Source of the DNA: Algiphilus sp.
GTDB taxonomy: Bacteria; Pseudomonadota; Gammaproteobacteria; Nevskiales; Nevskiaceae
NCBI RefSeq assembly: GCF_023145115.1
Contig: NZ_JAGLEJ010000030.1
Span: 62,001 to 126,000, forward strand
Length of the DNA stretch: 64,000 nt
Reading direction: 5' to 3'
Translations under genes and position numbers: made by a program
The notes under the pieces: model-generated
Databases searched by the model: none
The model's input: only the letters and a program-made list of their open reading frames with translations
Told to the model about the DNA's origin: nothing
Part shown: piece by piece, positions 41,937 through 49,521 of the stretch
Layout of the letters: every line of letters starts with the position of its first letter
Position numbering within the stretch: the stretch's first letter is position 1

Positions 41937-42773
41937 CTACCCGTGGCGATGCGCGACGACCTCGAGGTACTCGGCATCGCAGTGGGTGCCGCCGTCGCGC
42001 GCCCGGTTGTGCGATTGCCAGTGCTGCGTCAGCTCCTCGTGCAGCGCGCTCCCGCCCGCCTCGTCAAGCGCCGCGAAGGCCTTCTGCGCCGGCCCGTAGT
42101 GGTCGCGGAACAGGTCGACGACCGCCGCCGGACCGAAGGGATACTCGAGCGGGTAGTCGCGGCGGGTCAGTGTCAGCGCCGCGCCCTGGCCGAGGCGTTC
42201 CCGCACGGTGGCCTCGTCGCCCCATTGCACCGGCGGCGCCATCAATGGCGAGGGCGGTGCGTGCCTGCCGATGATCCCGAACATGCCGCCGACGAAGCCC
42301 ACGGGTGTCCAGTTGCCCATCACGATGCGACCGCCGGGTCGGCAGACGCGCAGCAGCTCCTCGGCCACCCGGTCGGGCCGGGGGGCGAACTGAGCGCCGA
42401 TGAGGCTCGTGACCAGATCGAAGCTGGCGTCGTCGTAGGGCAGTGCCTCCGCGTCGCCCGCGTCGAAGCGGGCGTCCACGCCCTCCTCGCGCGCCCGCGC
42501 CTGCGCCTGGTCGACCAGATTCGCAGCCAGGTCCACGCCCGTGACCCGGGCGCCGGCGCGCGCCGCCGGCACGCTGATCTGACCGGCACCGCAGGCGACG
42601 TCGAGCATGCGGGTGCCGGGCTCGACATCGAGGCGCTCCAGGAATTCCGCCGCGCCGCGCTCCAGATAGACCGCGAAGGCACCGTAGTCACCTGATTCCC
42701 AGGTTGCCTTCAGACGCTGCTTGAGCGCCTGCATCTCGGAGTCGGTTGCCGTGGTGGATCCGGTCGTGCTCAT
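41937..42773 (-). CDS. Class I SAM-dependent methyltransferase
   Basis: 278 residues. The SAM-binding motif I is MLDVACGAGQISVPAARAGARVTGVDLA, the acidic motif II GDAEALPYDDASFDLVTSLIGAQF, and motif III LLRVCRPGGRIVMGNWTP. This is the Methyltransf_11/25 layout (UbiE-like). Target unknown. The ATG at 42773 is preceded by CGAGGAGA. The N-terminal 50 residues add a helical YGAFAVYLERGAAEFLE region. It is separated from the TonB receptor gene by 256 bases. Confidence 0.88.
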   Translation of the reverse strand: MSTTGSTTATDSEMQALKQRLKATWESGDYGAFAVYLERGAAEFLERLDVEPGTRMLDVACGAGQISVPAARAGARVTGVDLAANLVDQAQARAREEGVDARFDAGDAEALPYDDASFDLVTSLIGAQFAPRPDRVAEELLRVCRPGGRIVMGNWTPVGFVGGMFGIIGRHAPPSPLMAPPVQWGDEATVRERLGQGAALTLTRRDYPLEYPFGPAAVVDLFRDHYGPAQKAFAALDEAGGSALHEELTQHWQSHNRARDGGTHCDAEYLEVVAHRHG

Positions 42774-42942
42774 GGTGGTCTCCTCGGGTTGTGCCGCTGC
42801 GATGTGCGGCGGTACCGGGGAGCCTTGCGCACGATCAGGCCGGCATCCAGTCCACGAGTCGTACCGGCCTCGGACGGGCAGAGCGCGCAGGCATGCCGGC
42901 GCTCCGGGGGTGCCGGCGAACGGTCGGACGCGAGGGCCGCGC

Positions 42943-42970
42943 AAAAAATCGGCGCCGCCCCGATGGGGCG
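42943..42970 (-). terminator. Candidate terminator downstream of the fourth TonB receptor
   Basis: A short stem CGCCCC-GAT-GGGGCG (42956-42970) is followed on the minus strand, after seven bases, by six T residues (42948-42943). It lies about 60 bases after the receptor stop and before the methyltransferase start. The stem is short, so strength is uncertain. Confidence 0.45.
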
Positions 42971-43029
42971 ACACCGTCAAGGTCGGCGGCGGGAGAGTCC
43001 GTGCCGCCGGAGAGGAAGGGGCTTCCGCG

Positions 43030-45435
43030 TCAGAATTCGCCGCGGAAGGTCACGCCGAAGGTGAGCGGCGCCGAGACATAGGCGTTGCGGTCGGTGCCCT
43101 GCAGCGGCGAGTTGAAGTGCTGCACGACGTAGCGCTCGTCGGTGCAGTTCTGGCACCACGCCGTCACTTCCCAGCCCTGCATCGATGCCAGACCGAGGCT
43201 GGCGTCGAGCTCGGTCTCGGCGTCACGCTTCAGGTCGTTGGACGGGTTGGTGAACTGCTCGCCGGTGTAGCGCGCGGCGATGCGGCCGATGAGGGCGTAG
43301 CGATCGGACAGCGGCTGGTCCATGCTCAGTGCGAGGTTGCCGGCGAGGTCCGGGGCCTGCGCGAAGTCGCGTCCCGACAGGTTGGCCTGACCGGCGGCAG
43401 AGAGGTCCAGCGCCGGATCCTCGCCGTACTCCGCCTCGGCCAGATAGGTGACATCGAGGCTGGCGCGGAAGACATCTGTCAGCAGCAGGCTGTTCTCCAT
43501 CTCGACGCCGTAGACGGTCGCCTCCGGCGAGTTGATGACCGAGAACTGCGTGCCCGAGAACAGGGCGATCTGCAGGTCCTTCAGGTCGTTGTAGAAGGCC
43601 GCGATGTTGGTGCGCGCACGGCGGTTCCAGTACTCGGTCTTCAGGCCGATCTCGTAGCCGTCGTTGTACTCCGACTTGTAGCGCGGGTCGCCGGGCACGG
43701 CCCCGGGTGTCTCCTCGGGGTTGCTTGCCGGCCCGCCGGCAGCGGTGTTGTCGATGTTGACGCCGCCGGACTTGTAGCCACGGCTGTAGGTGGCGTAGCC
43801 CATGGTGCTGTCGGCGAACTGGTAGCGCAGGCCCAGCGTTCCGGTCAGCGCGCTGTCGTCGTAGGAGGCGTCGAACTCCGGGCCGGGCTGTGCGCCGAGG
43901 ACGCGGAAGGCGGCGTTGGGCAGGTCGGTGAAGAAGAGACGCTGATAGGCGCCGGTCTTGTCGTCGTAGGAGTAGCGCGCACCGACGATCAGGCCGAGCC
44001 GGTGGGTGAGATCGAAGTCCCAGTGCGTGAAGGCCGCGTAGGAGTCGCTGGTCGCCGGGAAGGCTGCGTCGTGCCACAGCCCTTCCGGTGCCGCGGCCGT
44101 GCCCGGAGGCGCGCCCTGGGCGCCGAGCAGCGTGTCGAAGTAGGGCTGCGCCTGGTCGCCCCAGAGGAGCTGGTAGCGGGCGTCGATGTCCTCCTGGGAA
44201 ATGTAGGCGCCGATCACGTACTCGGCGCCGAGCGCGAAGCCGAGGTCGTCCAGCGTGCCGTTGTAGGTGACCTCCTGCGAGAAGAAGTCGGTCGCGAAGG
44301 ATTCGTTGATGGTCAGGATGTTGCCGCCGGTGAAGTCGCCGTCCATGCCCATCTGGGTGATGTCCCAGCGCCGGTAGGCCGTCACCGAGCGCAGCGTGTC
44401 GCCCGATGCGAAGGCGTAGTCGGCGTGCAGGACCACGCCCTTGTCCTCGATGTTCTGGTCGGTGTCGTTGCTGAGCACCATCTCGTAGTCATCGAAGTCC
44501 GGCGACGGCGGTACCAGTCCGCGTTCCGGGATCAGCGTGCCGTAGATGTAGGGCTGCAGCGGGCCGTCGACGGCATCCACCTGTCCGTAGCAGCAGTTGT
44601 TGCGTTCCTCGGACCAGTCCGCGATCAGGCGCAGCTTCAGTCCGTCGCTGACCTGCCACAGGCCCTGCCACTTGAGGGCGCGCGCGTTGCGGTCGTTGTA
44701 GTCGTCGCCGTCGTTGGGGTCCTCGATGAAGCCGTCCATGTTCTGCCACATGCCGGCCACGCGGATGGCGATGTCGTCGCCGATGGGCGTGTTCACCGCA
44801 CCCTTCGACATCAGCAGGTCGTAGTTGCCGGCAGTGGCGCTGTAGTCGCCCGATACCTGCCCGAGCACCGGCTCCTTGCTGTTGACGATCAGTGCGCCGG
44901 CCGAGGTGTTCTTGCCGAACAGCGTGCCCTGGGGGCCGCGCAGGATCTGCAGGCCCGATATGTCGACCCAGTTCTGGAGCGCCTGGCCGGGCCGCGTGCG
45001 GTACACGCCGTCCACGAAGACACCCACCGCACCCTCGAACGAGCGGTTGTTGCCGGTGGTTCCGATGCCGCGGATGCGGATGTTGGCGCTGTTGGCGGCG
45101 CTGTTGGTGACGTCGAAGTTGATGCTGGGCGACACCGCCTGGATGTCGGTGATGTTCTCGACACGCGCATCGGCGAGCATCTCCGCCGATGCCGCCGTGA
45201 CCGCGATGGGCACGTCCTGCAGGTTCTGCTCGCGACGCTGGGCGGTGACGACGATCTCGTCGATCGCCGGTGCCTGCGCGGTTGCCACTTCCGGCTGGGC
45301 CGGCTCGGATTCGGTGTCCTCCACCGGAATGGATTCCGGGTCCGTCTGCGCGAGGGCCCCGGTGGTCAGTAGCAGCGCCGCGCTGAGCGCCCCCGTCCGC
45401 ACAGCCGCCGACGCGGCTCTGATCGTCGGAATCAT
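43030..45435 (-). CDS. TonB-dependent outer-membrane receptor without STN domain
   Basis: 801 residues from the ATG at 45435 (AGGAG lies 11 bases upstream). Signal peptide near VRTGALSAALLLTTGALA, TonB box EIVVTAQRREQNLQ, then the plug: IPIAVTAASAEMLADARVENITDIQAVSPSINF-like segment, SANIRIRGIGTTGNNRSFEGAVGVFVDGVYRTRP, LQILRGPQGTLFGKNTSAGALIV. The barrel ends in LTFGVTFRGEF. Such 'QNLQDVPIAVT' receptors are plentiful in marine and sphingomonad-like bacteria and take up varied compounds; the substrate is unknown. The upstream region carries tandem palindromes. Confidence 0.92.
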   Translation of the reverse strand: MIPTIRAASAAVRTGALSAALLLTTGALAQTDPESIPVEDTESEPAQPEVATAQAPAIDEIVVTAQRREQNLQDVPIAVTAASAEMLADARVENITDIQAVSPSINFDVTNSAANSANIRIRGIGTTGNNRSFEGAVGVFVDGVYRTRPGQALQNWVDISGLQILRGPQGTLFGKNTSAGALIVNSKEPVLGQVSGDYSATAGNYDLLMSKGAVNTPIGDDIAIRVAGMWQNMDGFIEDPNDGDDYNDRNARALKWQGLWQVSDGLKLRLIADWSEERNNCCYGQVDAVDGPLQPYIYGTLIPERGLVPPSPDFDDYEMVLSNDTDQNIEDKGVVLHADYAFASGDTLRSVTAYRRWDITQMGMDGDFTGGNILTINESFATDFFSQEVTYNGTLDDLGFALGAEYVIGAYISQEDIDARYQLLWGDQAQPYFDTLLGAQGAPPGTAAAPEGLWHDAAFPATSDSYAAFTHWDFDLTHRLGLIVGARYSYDDKTGAYQRLFFTDLPNAAFRVLGAQPGPEFDASYDDSALTGTLGLRYQFADSTMGYATYSRGYKSGGVNIDNTAAGGPASNPEETPGAVPGDPRYKSEYNDGYEIGLKTEYWNRRARTNIAAFYNDLKDLQIALFSGTQFSVINSPEATVYGVEMENSLLLTDVFRASLDVTYLAEAEYGEDPALDLSAAGQANLSGRDFAQAPDLAGNLALSMDQPLSDRYALIGRIAARYTGEQFTNPSNDLKRDAETELDASLGLASMQGWEVTAWCQNCTDERYVVQHFNSPLQGTDRNAYVSAPLTFGVTFRGEF

Positions 45436-45543
45436 CAGTTCTTGCTCCTCCAGCTTGTTGCTCGTTGTGTTGTTCTTCCCCTGACTCCGCCGTCCCTCCG
45501 CATTGCGGGTCTGCTCGCGGAAGACGGGTAGCCACGCCAAGAC

Positions 45544-45573
45544 ATGACAGATGTCAAACTTGACAAAAGTCAA
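45544..45573. promoter_or_regulatory. Two tandem palindromes upstream of the fourth TonB receptor
   Basis: On the minus strand TTGACTTTTGTCAA is followed after 2 bases by TTGACATCTGTCAT: two TTGAC-N4-GTCAW palindromes with a 16-base period, about 110-140 bases before the ATG. Such tandem 14-bp half-site palindromes are typical of TetR- or MarR-like dimers binding on nearly the same helix face. The TTGAC half-sites also resemble -35 elements, so binding would compete with polymerase. No regulator gene lies next to it. Confidence 0.5.
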
Positions 45574-45835
45574 TATACGGAAAGTTGCGGTGCGTGGGAA
45601 GAGCCGGCGTGCGTGCTGCCGGCTGTGCGGTGCCGCGGGAAGGCGTGAACGGCAGCCGGGGCGATGGCGAGGCGGTCGCCGGAACGGAGCGTGGTCGCTA
45701 TTGCCGACCCGGCCCCGCCGGGTGGCATCGCGTCGCCGTCACCGTTGCGTGATCCCGTGCCGCGTTGATCGGACACCGGGTGGCCCCAGGCCGCGCGCGC
45801 CAGCGGCGGCCGCGGTCACGAAGCCAACGGCTCAA

Positions 45836-45861
45836 CCCTTCTCCCGCTGGCGGGAGAAGGG
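45836..45861. repeat. REP-like hairpin
   Basis: CCCTTCTCCCGC and its complement GCGGGAGAAGGG surround TG, giving a 12-bp perfect stem, followed by GGTGGGATGAGGC. This resembles the CCCTCTCCCGC-type palindromes that are scattered in the intergenic DNA of xanthomonads and other gammaproteobacteria. Confidence 0.6.
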
Positions 45862-45936
45862 GTGGGATGAGGCTGGGGCCGCGTTAGCGGCTTGTGGCCG
45901 ATGGCCCTGGGCTGTGTGCGCGAACCTCGTGCTATG

Positions 45937-46047
45937 GGCCGCCGCGGTCACCAGGCTCGGCATCCTGCCTCGCCAAGTGACCCGCACCGGCACATCCATG
46001 TGCTGGCGTGATTTCGCGCTGCGACTTGCCGCAGGCAAGTCGGTCGC
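45937..46047. repeat. 111-bp intergenic repeat, copy A
   Basis: Direct repeat of copy B (46100-46211), running from GGCCGCCGCGG to AAGTCGGTCGC, about 90 percent identical by eye. Inside are two short hairpins: CCGGCACA/TGTGCTGG (imperfect in this copy) and GACTTGCC-GCA-GGCAAGTC (8-bp perfect stem). Confidence 0.8.
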
Positions 46048-46099
46048 TGGCACTCTCAGCATTTTGGGATGCAGGCGACATTGGCGGTCTCGTGCTGGC

Positions 46100-46211
46100 G
46101 GCCGCCGCGGTCACTAAGCTCGGCATCCTTGCCTCGCTAAGTGACCCGCGCCAGCACATCCATGTGCTGGCGTGATTTCGCGCCGCGACTTGCCGCAGGC
46201 AAGTCGGTCGC
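46100..46211. repeat. 112-bp intergenic repeat, copy B
   Basis: Second copy of the element at 45937. Here the first stem is perfect (CCAGCACA-TCCA-TGTGCTGG) and the second is the same GACTTGCC stem. GTGATTTCGCG before and CGCGAAATCAC after the second stem add an 11-bp outer stem that reaches the stop of the reductase gene at 46216. Copy B thus may act as the terminator of the fatty acyl reductase gene. Confidence 0.8.
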
Positions 46212-46215
46212 GAAA

Positions 46216-48210
46216 TCACCAATGCTCCCCCTTGAAGAGGTTGGCGAAGACGACCTGCTCGATGGTCGGCTTGCCGCCTTCCTTGACGCCCTGTGCAGCG
46301 CTCGAGGACGGGAAGAGCTGGAAGCCCTTGGAGAGGATGTAGTCGTTGACCTTGGGCCAGACGGCGTAGCTGAGCGCGGCCGCGGTACCCACCGGGGTGG
46401 CGATGGACTTGGGGCGCTTGACGATGGCGTCGACGACGGTGTCGGCGGCCTGCTCGGGCGTCCAGGTCGGGACGTAGTCGTACATCTTGGTGGGAGCGAT
46501 CATCGGGGTGCGCACCAGCGGCATGTAGATGGCCGTGGTGTGGATGTTGCGCGAGCGCACCTCGGCGGACAGGCAGCGCGTGTAGGCATCGAGTGCCGCC
46601 TTGCTGGCAACGTAGGCGGAGAAGCGCGCGGCGTTGGCAAGCACGCCGATGGAGCTGATGTTGATGATGTGGCCGGACTTGCGTCGTGCCATCTCGGGCA
46701 GCAGGTTCATGATGAGCCGCACCGCGCCGAAGTAGTTGAGCTGCATCGTCCGTTCGTAGTCATGGAAGCGGTCGAAGGACTCGAACACTGCGCGACGGAT
46801 GGAGCGACCGGCATTGTTGATGAGCACGTCGACGTGGCCGAAGTCGTGCAGCACCTGCTGCGCCATCGCGTCGATGGCCTCCATGCTGTTGAGATCGCAG
46901 GGGTAGCAGTGGGCCTCGCCGCCGGCCTTCTCGATGATGTGGCGGGTGAGTTCCAGCTTCTCGGGGGTGCGGGCGACGAGCACCATCTTGGCCCCGGCCG
47001 CGCCCAGCTTCTTGGCCACCGAGAACCCGATGCCGCTGGAGGCACCCGTGATGAGCACCACCTTGCCGCCCAGCTTGCGCTGGAGCGAAGCCGGGACATG
47101 GGTATCGAGGTCGAGGTGCACTTCCCAGTACTGGAAGAGCTTGTCGGCGTAGTCGCGGATGTCGGGGCACTTCACGCCGGTGCCCTTGAGGGCGGCGCGC
47201 GCCTTGCGGTCGTCGAAGACGGCCGGGTTGAAGATGTAGCCCAGCACCGACACCGGCACACCCAGCGCGCGCGAGGCCATGCGCAGCACGCTGCCCGGCA
47301 CGACGCGGATCATCGAGTTGGTCACCTGGCGTACCGGCGACGGCAGGGTGCCGAAGCGGCCGACATCGATGCTGCGCGCGATCTCGGGGCCGTGTGCGGC
47401 CTCCAGCAGCACGCCGATGAGCTCGCCCACGCTCGGCGACTGCGACTGGATGAGATGGAAGCACTCGCCGTCGCCGTCCGGCTTGTGCGCCAGCGCGTAC
47501 ATGGCCAGCGCGACGTAGTCCACCGGTGCCACCGGCACGCGCCCGCCATCGATGCCGATCATCGGCAGCCAGCGCGGAACCGTGTCGCGGATGCGCTGGA
47601 TGGTCTTGAAGAAGTAGTACGGCCCGTCGACCTTGTCCATCTCGCCGGTTTCGGACGAGCCCACCACGGCGCCCGGCCGGTAGATGCGGAAGGGCACGCG
47701 GCATTCCTCGCGCACGATGCGCTCGGATTCGAACTTGGTGCGGTAGTAGGGATGGTCGAGGGACTGACCCTCGTCGAACATGTCCTCGGTGAACTGGCCT
47801 TCGAACTGGTTCCCCGCGACCGCCACCGAGCTCATGTGGTGGAGGCGCACGTCGCCGCCCAGGCCGTTGGCGAATTCCACGACGTTGCGCGTGCCTTCGG
47901 TGTTGATGCGGTCGGCGGTGGCGTCGTCCATGTTCATGTCGTACACCGCCGCCAGATGGAAGATGTGGTCGATCTTCCCGGCGAGCTTCTTGCGCGCGCT
48001 GGCGGAGGTCAGGCCGGCTTCGGCGATGTCGCCCCAGACCGCGTGCAGCCGGGATGCCGCATCCTCGCCGAGCGCGTTCCTCAGCTTCTCGACCTTGTCG
48101 CGCGAGGATTCGCGCACCAGAACATGAACCTGCGCATCGCTGTCCTGCAGCAGACGCGCGACCAGAAATCGGCCGATGAAGCCGGTGGCGCCGGTGACTA
48201 GGTAATTCAT
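46216..48210 (-). CDS. Bifunctional fatty acyl-CoA/ACP reductase (Marinobacter FAR type)
   Basis: 664 residues, close to the 661-residue Marinobacter enzyme that I recall. The N-terminal acyl reductase domain (NAD-fold GATGFIGR at 7-14, GPYYFFKTIQRIRDTVPRW, Tyr156 and Lys159 as catalytic YxxxK pair) is followed by an SDR aldehyde reductase domain with GASSGIG at 389-395, NNAGRSIRRAVFESFDRFHDYERTMQLNYFG and Tyr533/Lys537 in YVASK. It reduces fatty acyl-CoA in two NADPH steps to fatty alcohol for wax esters. The ATG has GGGGAGA upstream. A WS/DGAT partner is not in the window. Confidence 0.93.
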   Translation of the reverse strand: MNYLVTGATGFIGRFLVARLLQDSDAQVHVLVRESSRDKVEKLRNALGEDAASRLHAVWGDIAEAGLTSASARKKLAGKIDHIFHLAAVYDMNMDDATADRINTEGTRNVVEFANGLGGDVRLHHMSSVAVAGNQFEGQFTEDMFDEGQSLDHPYYRTKFESERIVREECRVPFRIYRPGAVVGSSETGEMDKVDGPYYFFKTIQRIRDTVPRWLPMIGIDGGRVPVAPVDYVALAMYALAHKPDGDGECFHLIQSQSPSVGELIGVLLEAAHGPEIARSIDVGRFGTLPSPVRQVTNSMIRVVPGSVLRMASRALGVPVSVLGYIFNPAVFDDRKARAALKGTGVKCPDIRDYADKLFQYWEVHLDLDTHVPASLQRKLGGKVVLITGASSGIGFSVAKKLGAAGAKMVLVARTPEKLELTRHIIEKAGGEAHCYPCDLNSMEAIDAMAQQVLHDFGHVDVLINNAGRSIRRAVFESFDRFHDYERTMQLNYFGAVRLIMNLLPEMARRKSGHIINISSIGVLANAARFSAYVASKAALDAYTRCLSAEVRSRNIHTTAIYMPLVRTPMIAPTKMYDYVPTWTPEQAADTVVDAIVKRPKSIATPVGTAAALSYAVWPKVNDYILSKGFQLFPSSSAAQGVKEGGKPTIEQVVFANLFKGEHW

Positions 48211-48337
48211 TCGGTGCGTTCTCCCCATGGCAGCGTGGCAGGTGTTGTACCGCGCGTTGCTGCGCCTTGCTGTATTGACCCGGCGGACAGTGTAGCCACA
48301 ACGGAAGGCAACTTTTGTCCGCCGGCGTCTCGTGCCA

Positions 48338-48763
48338 TCAATGCGGGCGCAGCCGGCCGGGCAGTGCCGCGAGGAGTTCGCCGCGACGGTGGGCGACGAG
48401 GCTCTCGTCGCACGCTTCCGGCGCGCCCTCGCCCCATATCGGGCGCGGCCAGGCCGCATCATCCCGGAAGCGCGCGACGTGATGCACGTGCAGCTGGGCG
48501 ACCTGGTTGCCGAGCGCCGCGACGTTCAGCTTGTGGGGCGTGAAGGCAGTGCGCATGGCCCGGGACAGCTCGCCGGATTCGTCCCAGAGCCGGCGGTAGT
48601 CATCGGCATCGAGATCGATGGCGTCGTGTGCGCCGGGCACGCGCGGTACCAGCAGGAACCACGGGAAGCGCGCGTCGTTCATCATCAGCAGCCGGCACAG
48701 CGGGAAGTCGGTGATCGGCAGACAGTCCTGCTGCAGTCGCGCGTCGAGAACGAAGTCCGGCAT
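48338..48763 (-). CDS. HIT-family (histidine triad) protein
   Basis: 141 residues. FVLDARLQQDCLPITDFPLCRLLMMNDARFPWFLLVPRVPG is the typical opening of the short gammaproteobacterial HIT group; the triad is QLHVHHVARF (residues about 92-101). HIT proteins are nucleotidyl hydrolases or transferases on small nucleotide adducts. It lies upstream of the reductase gene in the same orientation, with 127 bases between. Confidence 0.88.
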   Translation of the reverse strand: MPDFVLDARLQQDCLPITDFPLCRLLMMNDARFPWFLLVPRVPGAHDAIDLDADDYRRLWDESGELSRAMRTAFTPHKLNVAALGNQVAQLHVHHVARFRDDAAWPRPIWGEGAPEACDESLVAHRRGELLAALPGRLRPH

Positions 48764-48846
48764 GGGCGGCACCCGTGTTTGTTTAGACTGGTGCCCGGCA
48801 AGCTGCCAAAGGCCGGGGACGTTGTCCAATGTCGGAGAGGAGCGGG

Positions 48847-49500
48847 ATGATCGCGTTGGTTGCCGGAGGAACCGGCCTGGTCGGGCAGGCGCTGGTCGCG
48901 AACCTGCTGGGCGATGCGCAGGTATCCGGCGTGCATGCACTGGCGCGCACCGTTCCCGCCGCTGCCGGCGAGGGCGGGCCGTCCTGGCACGACTGGGACT
49001 GGCTCGACGCTGCCGATGCGCCGGCGGTTGATGCGGCGTTCTGCTGCCTGGGCACCACGCACCGCGAGGCCGGTTCGCGCGAGGCCTTCGCCGCAGTGGA
49101 TCGCGATCTGACGCTGCGTTTCGCGGAGCGCGCGCGCGGGATGGGCGCGTCGCGTTTCGGTCTGGTCAGCTCGGTGGGCGCGGCGCCCGGAGCGCGTTCG
49201 CACTATCTGCGCGTCAAGGGCGAGGTCGAGCAGGCGCTCGACGCGCTGGGTTTCGAGGCCCTGCACATCATGCGGCCGTCGCTGCTGCTGGGCGTCCGCG
49301 GGCAGACCCGACCCGCCGAGGATCTCGCCCAGAAGCTCGCGCCCGCGCTCGGGCCGGCACTGCGCGGTCCACTCGCGCGCTACCGACCGGTGCCCGCACA
49401 GCGGGTGGCCGAACAGCTGGCATGCTCCGTGCTGCACGGCCCGGTCGGTCGCCATGTGCATTACCCTTGGCTGCCCGATACCCCCAGTCACCGCAGCTAA
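48847..49500 (+). CDS. Atypical SDR oxidoreductase (HTATIP2/TIP30-like)
   Basis: 217 residues. The NAD(P)-binding motif is LVAGGTGLVGQALVANLL; CCLGTTHREAGSREAF and RFGLVSSVGAAPGARSHYLRVKGEVEQAL are the strand and YxxxK region (YLRVK) of the HTATIP2-like group, and LHIMRPSLLLGVR the closing strand. The ATG at 48847 follows GGAGAGGAGCGGG. Function unknown. 21 bases separate it from the first mrp gene, so it may share that operon. Confidence 0.85.
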   Translation: MIALVAGGTGLVGQALVANLLGDAQVSGVHALARTVPAAAGEGGPSWHDWDWLDAADAPAVDAAFCCLGTTHREAGSREAFAAVDRDLTLRFAERARGMGASRFGLVSSVGAAPGARSHYLRVKGEVEQALDALGFEALHIMRPSLLLGVRGQTRPAEDLAQKLAPALGPALRGPLARYRPVPAQRVAEQLACSVLHGPVGRHVHYPWLPDTPSHRS

Positions 49501-49521
49501 GGAAGAGGGAGGACCCCGCAG

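Larger units (their letters stand above)
45436..46215. other. 780-bp intergenic region with regulatory palindromes and repeats
   Basis: This is the largest gap without a gene. From left to right it holds the leader and promoter of the TonB receptor (to about 45600), a low-information stretch, a REP-like hairpin (45836-45861), and two direct copies of a 111-112-bp hairpin-bearing element (45937-46047, 46100-46211). I found no credible protein frame on either strand and no tRNA. Confidence 0.7.

Noticed and set aside
42721..45372. 883-residue plus-strand frame opposite the fourth TonB receptor
   Set aside because: Antisense shadow; Val/Arg/Gly-rich with no recognisable domain.
45551..46117. 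Open frame in the repeat-rich intergenic region
   Set aside because: It runs through both hairpins and the repeat copy, has biased Arg/Pro/Gly composition and no homology signal.
46141..48201. 686-residue plus-strand frame opposite the fatty acyl reductase
   Set aside because: The reductase frame has complete catalytic motifs; this frame has none and is a shadow.
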